This document shows positions 1-9,049 of a stretch of 64,000 nucleotides of DNA, piece by piece. The stretch is taken from positions 1 to 64,000 of the forward strand of contig NZ_JABCJE010000002.1 in NCBI RefSeq assembly GCF_013377535.1. Direction: 5' to 3'. The notes under the pieces were generated by a model, which saw only the letters and a list, made by a program, of their open reading frames with translations, searched no databases and had not been told where the DNA came from. How positions within the stretch are numbered: the stretch's first letter is position 1; every line of letters begins with the position of its first letter. A program made the translations under genes and the position numbers. This DNA comes from Donghicola mangrovi. Its GTDB lineage: Bacteria > Pseudomonadota > Alphaproteobacteria > Rhodobacterales > Rhodobacteraceae.

Positions 1-1
1 A

Positions 2-742
2 GCCAGGAAAGACTACCCGAAAACTCCAGCTTCAAATGGTCCAGTTTTCAGCAGGCAGAGCACTGTTCAGTCGGTGAAAAAGCTCCTGCCACAACAGAAG
101 AGAACCACCAAGAGGCATCAACCTGCTGTGCCCTATCTTCGAGTGCCGGAAGTAATGAACATCATCTATCCGAACGCGATCGAGGTGAGCGCGGGCCGAA
201 GCGCATTAGCATTTGCCATTCTAACGGCAGCACGATCGGGAGAAGTCCGGAAAATGACATGGGATCAAATCAATTGGGAAGAGGCCTTCTGGCATATTCC
301 TGCCGCCAACACGAAAACAGGTGAAGCCCACACTGTTCCGATCAGCACGCAGGCCTTGGAGGTATTAAAACAGCGCCAAGCGGTAAGCGAATGCGAAGGT
401 GGAGAGGTCTTTCGCTCTCGTAATCGAGGCCCTCTCAGTGACATGACGCTGACAAAAGTACTACGTGATAATAATATTGAAAGCGACGTTCCTGGTCGAA
501 CTGCGACAGCCCACGGCTTCAGGTCATCGTTTCGAGATTGGGCTGCAGAGAATGGATATTCGTTCGCTATCGCGGAGTTCGCGTTGGCACATGCACTTAA
601 AGGAAATGCTGTGCGTCCGTATTATCGAACCCGCCACTTAAACGAACGAATTGGTATGATGCAGAAGTGGGGCGACTATGTTTTTTCGGCATCGTCTCTT
701 TGGAAATCTAGTGGCAGTGCGCTCAAAGGTAAGACTGCTTGA
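2..742 (+). CDS. P4-type tyrosine recombinase (integrase), C-terminal part, truncated by window edge
   Basis: Site-specific recombinase of the phage P4 integrase type, which inserts mobile elements at tRNA genes. The frame is open to the left edge, so the N-terminal and core-binding domains lie outside; a GTG at 74 is unlikely to be a true start. The catalytic domain is visible: first Arg in ARSGEVR, the box HGFRSSFRDWA, and the C-terminal Tyr in AVRPYYRTRH, followed by the family's usual MMQKWGDYV-like end. It is followed closely by an AlpA-like gene, as in P4-like satellites and islands. A frameshift in the missing part cannot be excluded, because residues 10-30 of the visible part match the family poorly. 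Confidence 0.85.
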   Translation, partial: ARKDYPKTPASNGPVFSRQSTVQSVKKLLPQQKRTTKRHQPAVPYLRVPEVMNIIYPNAIEVSAGRSALAFAILTAARSGEVRKMTWDQINWEEAFWHIPAANTKTGEAHTVPISTQALEVLKQRQAVSECEGGEVFRSRNRGPLSDMTLTKVLRDNNIESDVPGRTATAHGFRSSFRDWAAENGYSFAIAEFALAHALKGNAVRPYYRTRHLNERIGMMQKWGDYVFSASSLWKSSGSALKGKTA

Positions 743-812
743 TGGTTTCTTGTATTCCTTAACGATCAGTTAAGATTGCGGCGGTAAAAGGGGTTATACC
801 AAGAGGAACCCT

Positions 813-1022
813 ATGATGGAGTACAGAAAACTAATTAAAATTAAAGATGTCTGCGCGATCACTAAGTTGAGTCGGGCAACGATATATAGAAAGCAGCAAG
901 CAGGGGATTTTCCATCTGCGATCCAACTCAGCGTTAGAAGCGTCGCATGGTACGCAGACGAGATTGAGGTGTGGCTAGGATCAAGGCCTCGATCCGTGAA
1001 TGCAGACGCTGCCAACATCTAA
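813..1022 (+). CDS. AlpA-family DNA-binding regulator / excisionase-like protein
   Basis: Small helix-turn-helix protein of 69 residues. The pattern LIKIKDVCAITKLSRATIYRKQQAGDFP, followed by VAWYADEIEVWL, is typical of the AlpA/CP4-57 regulator family (MerR-like winged helix). These proteins control integrase expression or help excision, which fits its place 70 bp after the integrase. AGAGGA lies 5-8 bases ahead of two consecutive ATG codons (813 and 816), and either may be used. The 230 bases after it hold no gene I can support. Confidence 0.8.
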   Translation: MMEYRKLIKIKDVCAITKLSRATIYRKQQAGDFPSAIQLSVRSVAWYADEIEVWLGSRPRSVNADAANI

Positions 1023-1254
1023 TTGCTTTGATGGCGAGCATAATCCGTCTGCTAGGGAGGATTTTAAGCCGCAGAAGTGATCATCCAAACGAGGTTTGCG
1101 GCTACCCGAACGACGTGTTTCTTGCTTCAATCTAAGCCAGAAGATCAGCATTCTCAGGCGTTCGATTGGATAGAGCAATAAATAATACTCGTCTTCTATT
1201 TATGTGATCTGGACAGGTGTGGATGTGATCATTCAACCTGTCCACTTGGGACCG

Positions 1255-1815
1255 CTAGTTTGAACGTGGTTCAACATCCCTCCAATGCTTATTACTTGGC
1301 AGAGATTTTGCCCTCCGCGCGATGTCGTTGAATGACACAGGCATAAAATCCCAAACATCTACACCGACGTTCACCGAGTTATTCGAGCCTTTCCAGTTGT
1401 TATGGACGTGGCCGAACAACTGTAGCGCCCCTTTCCGTGCATGATTCCACGTGATCATCGGGTAATGACAAAGGGTGTTCGCCTGGGTGTTCGGTCCATC
1501 ATGGAGTTCGACCAGATGAGACACGGAGGCCCAAGGCAACTGAAGCGTTGGCCCAAGATCGTGGTTCCCCACGATCAGGTGTTTCTCTGCCCCAGGAAGC
1601 TGGAGAAAGATTGCCTGCAAGTACGCAGGGTCTTTAGCCTTCGCACCGTAGGCAAAGTCGCCCAAGATCCAGAGATGGTCTTCCGGCCCAACAACCTTCC
1701 ACATATTCTCAATCAGCGTCGCATCCATCTGTGAAACAGATGAAAACGGACGACTGCAATAGGACAAGATGTTTTCATGCCCGAAGTGGGTATCGGCTGT
1801 GTACCATATGGTCAT
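1255..1815 (-). CDS. Calcineurin-like metallophosphoesterase
   Basis: Predicted two-metal phosphoesterase of 186 residues. All family motifs can be read in order: DTHFGH near residue 8, GDFA near 52, GNHD near 83, HYP near 117 and GHVH near 135. It has no signal peptide, so it should be cytoplasmic. Similar short proteins occur in phages and islands, where the substrate (nucleotide, nucleic acid or phosphoprotein) is usually unknown. AGAGG lies upstream of the ATG. It is divergent from the Trypco1-trypsin pair and could belong to that module or be independent cargo. Confidence 0.85.
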   Translation of the reverse strand: MTIWYTADTHFGHENILSYCSRPFSSVSQMDATLIENMWKVVGPEDHLWILGDFAYGAKAKDPAYLQAIFLQLPGAEKHLIVGNHDLGPTLQLPWASVSHLVELHDGPNTQANTLCHYPMITWNHARKGALQLFGHVHNNWKGSNNSVNVGVDVWDFMPVSFNDIARRAKSLPSNKHWRDVEPRSN

Positions 1816-1998
1816 CAGCTAAAGCCTCTAGAGTGAATCACAAGAACTCACTGCCAAAATGGGAGTAATGGAGCAAGCTGTTTTTCCGGCGCTCACCTGT
1901 CAATTGTGCCAGGCTTAGCAGAACACTATTGCAGTACCGCTATTGCTGCGCTTCTGCCCCATAGTTTATCAATACGTTTATGAATTCGAGGATATCAA

Positions 1999-2382
1999 AT
2001 GACGAAAATATTGACCCTACAATCAGATTTCGGCCCCATTGACATTGAGGTGGACGAAGAGACCGCGCGTCAGGCGGTTTCTGACCTACCCCAAGGCACG
2101 ATCCGCAAGGGTGTCACGCCGATGTCAACAGACACTGACGGGACCGATGCGAAGGTCACTGCGAAATTTGACTCGGCTATGACGTCACTCAGCAATTACG
2201 CCAAAACAGTCCAGCAGATGGTCGCTAAGCTCGACGTTACACCTGAGAAAGTCACCATCGATGTCGGGCTTAAGTTCGCCTGCGAAGCAGGCGTGGGCTT
2301 TTTCGCCATCGCGAAGGCCGAGACCACGGCTGACATGAAGGTTTCGCTGACTTGGGAGCCTAAGAAGGGCCGCTGTAGATGA
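1999..2382 (+). CDS. Trypco1 (trypsin-co-occurring, CU044_2847-type) domain protein
   Basis: A 127-residue protein with the profile of the trypsin-co-occurring domain 1 family: an N-terminal strand region (residues 1-35), a helical middle with FDSAMTSLSNYAKTVQQM, then VTIDVGLKFACEAGVGFFAIAKAE and a final KVSLTWEP strand. The family is known from predicted bacterial conflict systems, where it sits beside trypsin-like peptidases as a probable adaptor or regulator. Its TGA overlaps the ATG of the next gene, which encodes just such a peptidase, so the two are probably translationally coupled and form a complex. Function beyond this is inference. Confidence 0.8.
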   Translation: MTKILTLQSDFGPIDIEVDEETARQAVSDLPQGTIRKGVTPMSTDTDGTDAKVTAKFDSAMTSLSNYAKTVQQMVAKLDVTPEKVTIDVGLKFACEAGVGFFAIAKAETTADMKVSLTWEPKKGRCR

Positions 2383-4286
2383 TCCACTGGGCTGCTGCAA
2401 ACGCTGTTGGCGAGGTGTTCATCAATGGTATCGTCAAGGGTCATTGCGTGCTCATCGGTCCGTATATGGCGGTTACCTGTGCCCATGTCTTGTCTGACGC
2501 AACCGTAAAGCCGGACATCGAAGCAGTGCTCAGGTTCCCCCGCCTCAACTTTGAAGCCAAGGCGACGATCAGCGGCTGGCGCGCCTTCGACCGCTCTTTA
2601 GCCCCAGGCACAGATATCGCACTTCTGACACTCGCCGGCGAAGCGCCTGCCAATTCTTGGCGTCCAATGGAGGCGCGTCGCCCCGTTTACGACGCCGATG
2701 TCGTTTCCCTAGAATACCTGACAGCGCGATGCGATGGCGATCCCCGCGCGGCAAGTGTGCAATATGGCGAGGGAAGTGTGATTTCTCTCACCGGGCGTCG
2801 CTTCAGTGATCCGGGTATGAGCGGAACCGGCCTGTTTTATTGTGACCAAGGCGAGCGGCTTCTTGGGATCGTCGCTGGTCGTCCTAAGTCGGAGGGTCAG
2901 ACAGAGGCCTACGCAATCCCTGCAGACGAAATTCAGAAACTGCTGGCTGACTGCGCCGATAAGCCGGTCGTTGACGTATCACTAGATCTCTTTCAGGTGC
3001 TGACCGAGTGCTTCCTTGCTGAGGTCTCAGAAAACCTTCACTCCCTGGTTCAAATACATGTCCAAGCCGCGACCAAGGTGCTAGGTAAACCATCGGAGGT
3101 TTGGACCGAGTACGATATTCAAGATCTTTGTTGTCTGCATTCGACTATGGAACGCGCTGGATACGGAGGAGTTGGCCTGCCCAAAGGCGTCGCAGAGGCT
3201 TTGACCTGTCTTTCAACTCTGACTGCCGAACTGACATACGACGCTGATCACTGCCTCGTAGCAATTCCCGTAGACGTTGAAACTAGACAAAAACTCGAAG
3301 CGCTGAAAAACAATCTAATTGCGTTCCGACAGTCACCTTTTTTTCCAGAGCAAGCAACTCAACCTGCGGACACATTGATTCTCGAAATCTCGACAAGTAT
3401 TGTGTTCGAGCACTTATTGCCCCTGCAACTGAGCAACTGCAACGCCAACTTGCAAAAGGCCGCTGGGGATGTCTATTGCGGTCTGGGGCGAGTATTGCCC
3501 GCACTGCTGGGGCGGCGGGCAGACTTGCTGCCGCCAGGCACAATCTTTGCCGACAGTTTGGAACTATGGGCACCTGAAATGGTGGTGATGCCGATGGGAC
3601 GCTTCTTAATGGGATCTCTGGAGCATGAGGAAGACCGTGATAACAATGAAGGCCCACAACATGAGGTGGTGATCGACCGGCCCTTTGCTCTTGCTCGGTT
3701 TGCGCTGACTTTTGAGGAATATGACCTATTCAGCGAGGCGGCCGGACGATCAAAGCCAATAGATGGGTCTACGGGACGGGATCGGCATCCGGTGTTCAAT
3801 GTTAGTTGGAATGCTGCGCACGTGTGGTGCGACTGGATCAGCAGAAAAACCGGTGCGACTTGGCGTTTACCTTCGGAAGCCGAATGGGAATATGCCTGCC
3901 GTGCCGGAACGCGGACGCGCTATTTTCACGGGGATGAGATTACAACAGATGAAGCCAATTTTGATGGATCGCAAATTGGAGAAACATATCGAATGAAGAT
4001 GACACCAGTCGATCATCCTGAGTTCCGTGGCAATGGGTTTGGTCTTTGGCAGATGCACGGCAATGTCTACGAATGGTGCGCGGATGACTGGTCTGACGAT
4101 TACTCGTCCCCGCGAACTCAGCTAGCTTTGATCGAGCAGCCCCGTACCGTTTACAAGGCGATTCGCGGAGGATCAAATAGTAGCCATCCAAGGGACCTCC
4201 GGTCTGCCAGCCGCGACCGGTACTATTCCTCCAACAGCAGTTATAGCGTCGGGTTTCGCCCCGCCAGGTCACTTTTACCCCTCTAA
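2379..4286 (+). CDS. Trypsin-like serine protease fused to an FGE-sulfatase (SUMF1/C-type-lectin-like) domain
   Basis: A 635-residue fusion. Residues 1-195 form a chymotrypsin-fold protease with a complete triad: His36 in TCAHV, Asp79 in GTDIALL and Ser148 in PGMSGTG. Residues 195-400 are an uncharacterised, mostly helical linker. From about 403 (MVVMPMGRFLMGS) to the end is an FGE-sulfatase domain with WRLPSEAEWEYACRAG, MHGNVYEW and RGGS...LRSASR...GFRPAR. No signal peptide or membrane helix is seen. The start overlaps the Trypco1 stop. Members of this architecture are known as predicted effectors or sensors in bacterial conflict systems. The C-terminal 35 residues are unusually rich in Ser, Tyr and Asn (see findings). 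Confidence 0.88.
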   Translation: MIHWAAANAVGEVFINGIVKGHCVLIGPYMAVTCAHVLSDATVKPDIEAVLRFPRLNFEAKATISGWRAFDRSLAPGTDIALLTLAGEAPANSWRPMEARRPVYDADVVSLEYLTARCDGDPRAASVQYGEGSVISLTGRRFSDPGMSGTGLFYCDQGERLLGIVAGRPKSEGQTEAYAIPADEIQKLLADCADKPVVDVSLDLFQVLTECFLAEVSENLHSLVQIHVQAATKVLGKPSEVWTEYDIQDLCCLHSTMERAGYGGVGLPKGVAEALTCLSTLTAELTYDADHCLVAIPVDVETRQKLEALKNNLIAFRQSPFFPEQATQPADTLILEISTSIVFEHLLPLQLSNCNANLQKAAGDVYCGLGRVLPALLGRRADLLPPGTIFADSLELWAPEMVVMPMGRFLMGSLEHEEDRDNNEGPQHEVVIDRPFALARFALTFEEYDLFSEAAGRSKPIDGSTGRDRHPVFNVSWNAAHVWCDWISRKTGATWRLPSEAEWEYACRAGTRTRYFHGDEITTDEANFDGSQIGETYRMKMTPVDHPEFRGNGFGLWQMHGNVYEWCADDWSDDYSSPRTQLALIEQPRTVYKAIRGGSNSSHPRDLRSASRDRYYSSNSSYSVGFRPARSLLPL

Positions 4287-5124
4287 ACTAGAGTAATTTT
4301 TTCTTTAAGATCTGGTGTGAGGCCGCCAGCGAGTCAAATGATCATCTTTGAAATACGTAACAATCTCAGGCGTCGTGCCCACCGCCCTGAAGCCAAGCCC
4401 GACATGGGGTCGTACTTGTCATAGCCGCAACCGACAAAGAGGCGTGCTTGCGGGGCGGACCAGAGATTGGTGCTCCTGTTGTCAGTTTCGTTCCTGTAGT
4501 GGTTGGCCGACAGTAGGACCTCTTTTACGAATTCATCGAGCGGATCAAGAAACGGCCTGGCGAAAAGTTAACTGGTCAGGTTGCCGATGGGCAGAGCACT
4601 GCGTCTCTGTAGTGAGGTCAACAAGTCGTCGCCCACGAAATGCAGGATGACTAGTTCCTGCGGATGTGACCCGTCAATGATATACTCTGTCCGCCAAAGC
4701 GTCTGTCGCAAGAGATGCGTCGATTTATGTCAGTTCCCAGACATCTATGATCGATCGCCGGAAAGTGCCGGTAGATGTCGCAAAGAAGAACTTAGATGCA
4801 GGCGCGCCAAAAGTGTTCGTAGTTTTCGACTACGCGATGTGTACCTTTGCTTAGACGTTTAGCGTGCCTGTCATAGCTGAGGCCACCTTCGCAAAACGGA
4901 GCCATCATATGACATAGGGCGTCACGGACTACACTATCCCGGAACGGCGCAAAAGCTTTTCCACGGTCGGCACAACCACATCTGAAACTATTTCATGCGT
5001 TCCGGCGCGGACCTGTATAGAGAGCATTGCCCGTTCTCGCATCCCCCTTAACAGAGGTTAGGCGTAGAGCTGTGCCAGATCGCTGGAGCCTTCGACCCCA
5101 ACTCCCTATTGCAAAAAAGTAACA
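4287..5124. other. Gene-free stretch between the two convergent FGE-fusion genes
   Basis: 838 bases with only short, unrecognisable reading frames. I looked for a reverse transcriptase, an adenine-rich copy of either FGE 3' end (a template repeat) and an accessory-variability gene, and found none. No terminator-like hairpin stands out after either converging gene. It may be decayed gene sequence. Confidence 0.5.
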
Positions 5125-7200
5125 CTAAAGGGGTAAAGGCGTCCTCGCGGGGCGGAATCCGATGTTGACGTCAGAGCCGAAGGGCCAGATCTCGTTGCGT
5201 TTGGCCGATCGGAGTTTCCTTGGACTATCCAGCCAGGAACCGCCGCGGGTCACCCGGCTGAGGCATTCCGAGTGATCCTCGGCAAGACGCGGTGCATCAT
5301 TTCCTTCATGTGAGGAGTAGGTGTAAAAATAACAATCCTCCATCCATTCCCAGACATTGCCATGCATATCGGAAAGCCCGAAGCCATTCTCAGTATACTG
5401 GCCGACCTTGGTCGTGCTGCCCGCAGACATGTTGCTGTTTGTTTGTTCATGATCCCATTCGTTGCCCCAGGGATAGGCAGTTGACGAAATGCGCACGGTT
5501 CGCATGCCGTTTTCGAATACCAAGGGGCCAGGGACACCAGCAACTGTCGTAGCGCGAGCTGCATATTCCCACTGGGCTTCTGACGGGAGGCGGTACAGAT
5601 ACTCGTCCGGGACGTGCGTGTTGAGCCATGCAATGTATTCCTGCGCATCGTCCCAGGAAACGTTGATAACCGGGCAGGAACCTGCCCTGCAGTTTTCTCG
5701 CTTCGGATTGGGGTTAGTTCGGCAGCCACCATCTTGTACACAGGCTCGCCATTGATCAAATGTCACCTCAGTGTGCGCAAGAGCGAACGGGCCGACCTTA
5801 ATTTCTGTAAGTGGCCCTTCATCCCCGTCGCGGTCCTTCTCAGTGTCAGGCGATCCTATGGTGAATGTCCCGCCCGGAATGACGATCATGTCGGGGCAGT
5901 CTGTGCAATCGCGAAAGGTGGAGAGTGGTTCGGGCAGAAGATTAGTTTTTACTGCATCCGACGTTACCTGCCCCTCCGAGTCTGTAGCTTTGGCAGCTGG
6001 GGCAGCAATGGCCTGCACCTCAGAAGAGGAAGACGCGCCATTTAAAGAAATGCTAGTGTTCTTAGTCTCTTGCCACAATGCAGAATTAACCACAGCGACA
6101 CCGGATGCTGCCCCTATGGAAGCGGCCAGCTTCAACCAAAGCTTAGCGCCGCGCCTCTTCCGGGAAACGTCAAACGTCAAATCAGGTTCGGGCGTCGCTG
6201 TCGGTTTTTTCGGCACAGCCTCATCGGAGATCTGAGCATCTCGGACCGAACCAGTTGATTGGTCCAAGCCTGAGGTGATCTCCTGCGCTACTTCCCACAG
6301 CAGGTCTTCGGTCTTGTTCAAGCGCTCCCTGAGAACGCGCTCTGCATCCTGAGCAAGTCGACGATCAGAGCCACTGCATAGCCGTAGAAGCTGGGCGACG
6401 GCCCCCCGAACACGCAGAACATCTGTGTCGAAGAGAGCATCCACGACGTCAGGCGGTAGCGGTTTGCGTGGATCGGGATTGCGCGCGATCATCAAAGGCT
6501 TGTTCTGAGCCGATTTCCAGAGTTGCGGTCGCATCGGCACAGCGTCTTCGCCGACCCTACGCACTAGATAGTCATGTAGATCGTCGACCGTCACCCCCTC
6601 CTTATCTGGTGCCGCGGCCCCAGTACGCAGAGCTTCGACCATGAACTCAGTATAGATCGAACGACCGTCCCGCTCGTAGGCGCTTTCGTTGGCCGCGGAT
6701 GCCGCCAGCACAAATCGACCAGTCCCACCAGAGTTCAGTACATCGCTTTCGCTTAACGTTTTTACCCCGTGTTTCGGTGTCATACCGCTATCGATGAAGG
6801 CACCACTGTGGCAACAGTCGAAAATCACGATCTGGCGCTGCGACGGGCTGTAATCCATCTCGTCCCGGATGAACGCAGATTTCAGCGAAGTACCGCGAAT
6901 GAAATTCAGTTTGGTCCGGCGCAGTGCTAAGTAGAGGTCATGACCGTTTGTATCCCGTAGTCCATGCCCAGTATAATAAAGTAAGACGGTATCGTCCTTC
7001 TTGGCGGACTGAAAGAGCTTCTGGATGGCGGCCTGGATATCCTCCAGTCCGAGATCCGCCTGCTTGTCGACCTCGAATTCGCCATACTTGCGCAGCACAT
7101 CGCCCAAGGTCTCCACATCATCCCAAGGGGCTGACAGGGGTGCGAGACGTGTATCCTCAAATGTGCGACTTCCAATAAGAAGAGCCAGTCTTCGGGCCAT
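5125..7200 (-). CDS. Caspase-family peptidase fused to an FGE-sulfatase domain, with one membrane segment
   Basis: A 691-residue protein. Residues 1-240 are a metacaspase-like peptidase C14 domain with the dyad His79 (YYTGHG) and Cys130 (FDCCHSG). A helical segment (DALFDTDVLRVRGAVAQLLRL...) follows. Near residues 350-370 a hydrophobic stretch after RKRRGAK (LAASIGAASGVAVVNSAL) is a likely single membrane anchor, putting the protease in the cytoplasm and the FGE part outside. From about 436 (MIVIPGGTFTIGS) comes a full FGE-sulfatase domain with YRLPSEAQWEYAA, MHGNVWEW and RGGSW...LRSAKR...GFRPAR. It converges on the trypsin-FGE gene and both end in almost the same tail (GFRPAR..LPL). A sensor-triggered death or defence protease is plausible but inferred. 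Confidence 0.88.
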   Translation of the reverse strand: MARRLALLIGSRTFEDTRLAPLSAPWDDVETLGDVLRKYGEFEVDKQADLGLEDIQAAIQKLFQSAKKDDTVLLYYTGHGLRDTNGHDLYLALRRTKLNFIRGTSLKSAFIRDEMDYSPSQRQIVIFDCCHSGAFIDSGMTPKHGVKTLSESDVLNSGGTGRFVLAASAANESAYERDGRSIYTEFMVEALRTGAAAPDKEGVTVDDLHDYLVRRVGEDAVPMRPQLWKSAQNKPLMIARNPDPRKPLPPDVVDALFDTDVLRVRGAVAQLLRLCSGSDRRLAQDAERVLRERLNKTEDLLWEVAQEITSGLDQSTGSVRDAQISDEAVPKKPTATPEPDLTFDVSRKRRGAKLWLKLAASIGAASGVAVVNSALWQETKNTSISLNGASSSSEVQAIAAPAAKATDSEGQVTSDAVKTNLLPEPLSTFRDCTDCPDMIVIPGGTFTIGSPDTEKDRDGDEGPLTEIKVGPFALAHTEVTFDQWRACVQDGGCRTNPNPKRENCRAGSCPVINVSWDDAQEYIAWLNTHVPDEYLYRLPSEAQWEYAARATTVAGVPGPLVFENGMRTVRISSTAYPWGNEWDHEQTNSNMSAGSTTKVGQYTENGFGLSDMHGNVWEWMEDCYFYTYSSHEGNDAPRLAEDHSECLSRVTRGGSWLDSPRKLRSAKRNEIWPFGSDVNIGFRPARTPLPL

Positions 7201-7630
7201 TCGAATTCCATTAATTAAAATTTCTTGAGAGCACCACTATCAACAGCTCGACTTGATTTTCCAAGGCGTTCCTGAGAACTATTTTCGAAATATAATCCGA
7301 TTTTCCGATAACTTGGAGTGCAGGGAAGTGTTGGCACTTAGACAAGTACCAAACGTGTACGCCCATTCCGCAAGCATGTATTTGACATCCAAGTTTGATC
7401 TTTCTGGAGCCAGACTGCTATTAGCGTTGAACTTCACACAATGCACATGGAATATCCACAGTTCCTTCCGAACAGATGCACGCGAGGCAACCGCCCCAGA
7501 CCGGACGCTCAGCTCGCCTTGTCGCGTTGCAACCTGGAATGGCCGGTATTGAGAGATTATAAATCATATAAGAAGCGGGGGAAGTCAGAAGACGTGAAGA
7601 ACCAGCCGCGCTTAAGGAAAAGAGGGTCGC
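7201..7630. promoter_or_regulatory. Divergent intergenic region between the two caspase genes
   Basis: 430 AT-rich bases between two outward-facing caspase genes; it must hold promoters in both directions. I see no strong -35/-10 pair or clear operator. The right gene is preceded by AAGAGG about five bases before its ATG; the left gene has only a weak GGAA. Confidence 0.4.
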
Positions 7631-9049
7631 ATGGGACAGAGCGTTGCAGTCTTGATTGGAAACGTTGAATACGATGAGTTGTCAGCTTTAGCATGCTGCG
7701 CCAACGACGTGGCCCAAATGCATATATTGTTAACAGAGACTAAAAAATTTAGTCAAATTATACAGTTCGTCGATGAACCGGTTTCCTTCGTGAAAGATGA
7801 ACTGCGCAAGCTGACGGAGTTGGAGGGTGGATTTGAAGAGGTTTTCCTTTATTTTTCAGGGCATGGGCTATCGAACTCTGATGATTTCTATATGTGTTTT
7901 AAGGGCTTCAAAGAGTTTTCCCCAAATTCAACCGGGTTGTCACGGTCAGATGCATTTGAGCTGGTGCGGAACTTCAATGCCAATCTATCTGTGGTCGTTA
8001 TTGATGCGTGTGAAGCTGGTCGAAACTTGATCAAGAACGACGTGCCGCCTCTTGCGCGAGCAATGAAGTCGGGATTCACGAACTTTGTTCAGATTTCATC
8101 ATGCACAGAAAATCAATTCTCGTTGGCAGGGGAAAGCATTAGCCTATTCACGGAAGAGTTCATCAAGGCTTGTCTTTTTAAGGAACAGGGTGCCGTATAT
8201 TATACTGACGTGGAAAACGCGTTGCGCGATGCTTTCTTGAGGCATCCTGGACAAACGCCGCATTTCATTAGGCAAGGTACATCTCAGGAGAAATTTTGCG
8301 ATGATGCCAGTCGGCTCAATGAGTTCCGAACGGGATTTTGGGCGTCTCAAGATGAACACGAAACACAGGAGGAAACAGCCCCCGCAGCTACGGCGATTGC
8401 TTTGGCAAAGGCAGTCATCGAGAATATTGAGACCAAAGTGCCTTCGAAGGAAGATGCACAAGCATTTATTGACGGGGTTTTCAAGACGGCCTTAAACCGC
8501 AATAGCTTGGCGCCAGAGATCGCGGATTTTTTTAAAATCCGCACAGTAAAATATGATGACTTTCACTACGTGCAAAACAAAAAGTCAGTGATCAGCCTAT
8601 TGAGTCGTCGGGGTGGTTCTGACTCATTTGTTGAAAGTGACGTGACAAAAAAGAAGCGGCGCCAGCCGTTTGGAGAATTCGGTTTAGGAACTCTCGCTTT
8701 TCTAGGCATGCCAGACGAATACGACGAGACATATCACCTGCTCAACCACAGCAAATTGGAAGCCGTTCATGTCGGTATTTATTTTGAGCCGAGTTATATG
8801 GCGCTGAACAGGATCTTCTCAGAGATTGTGTTTCTGCCCCGACTGACTGAGTGCTTGATCCTAACCTGCAACTCAAAGGAGCGGCGCTCTGGTTGGGGAT
8901 CCTTCAATGAATATGAGGGTACCAAGGAATGGAAGTGGTCGCACCATGCGTGGTCCGACGACCCTGCAGAGGTCGCTAAAGAATATGTGTCTGACCCATT
9001 TGATTTTACAACAGCGTATGTTCTTTCGTTTGGTGAGCAGGGATGTTGA
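7631..9049 (+). CDS. Caspase-family peptidase with unknown C-terminal half
   Basis: A 472-residue protein. Residues 1-200 form a caspase-like domain: AVLIGNVEY at the N-terminus, His78 in YFSGHGLS and Cys127 in VIDACEAGR. The rest (about 250-472) resembles no family I recognise; it contains a helical stretch near 260-330 and a Trp/Tyr-rich tail. There is no signal peptide or membrane segment. It lies divergent from the caspase-FGE gene. One reading is a soluble executioner or partner in the same module; another is an independent defence gene. The catalytic domain is clear, the role is inferred. Confidence 0.82.
   Translation: MGQSVAVLIGNVEYDELSALACCANDVAQMHILLTETKKFSQIIQFVDEPVSFVKDELRKLTELEGGFEEVFLYFSGHGLSNSDDFYMCFKGFKEFSPNSTGLSRSDAFELVRNFNANLSVVVIDACEAGRNLIKNDVPPLARAMKSGFTNFVQISSCTENQFSLAGESISLFTEEFIKACLFKEQGAVYYTDVENALRDAFLRHPGQTPHFIRQGTSQEKFCDDASRLNEFRTGFWASQDEHETQEETAPAATAIALAKAVIENIETKVPSKEDAQAFIDGVFKTALNRNSLAPEIADFFKIRTVKYDDFHYVQNKKSVISLLSRRGGSDSFVESDVTKKKRRQPFGEFGLGTLAFLGMPDEYDETYHLLNHSKLEAVHVGIYFEPSYMALNRIFSEIVFLPRLTECLILTCNSKERRSGWGSFNEYEGTKEWKWSHHAWSDDPAEVAKEYVSDPFDFTTAYVLSFGEQGC

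Noticed and set aside
4348-4862. Short frames in the gap between the FGE-fusion genes
   Set aside because: No similarity, no ribosome sites and poor composition; not called as genes.
4287-5124. Template repeat of a diversity-generating retroelement
   Set aside because: I compared the gap by eye with both FGE 3' ends and found no near-copy, and there is no reverse transcriptase in the window.
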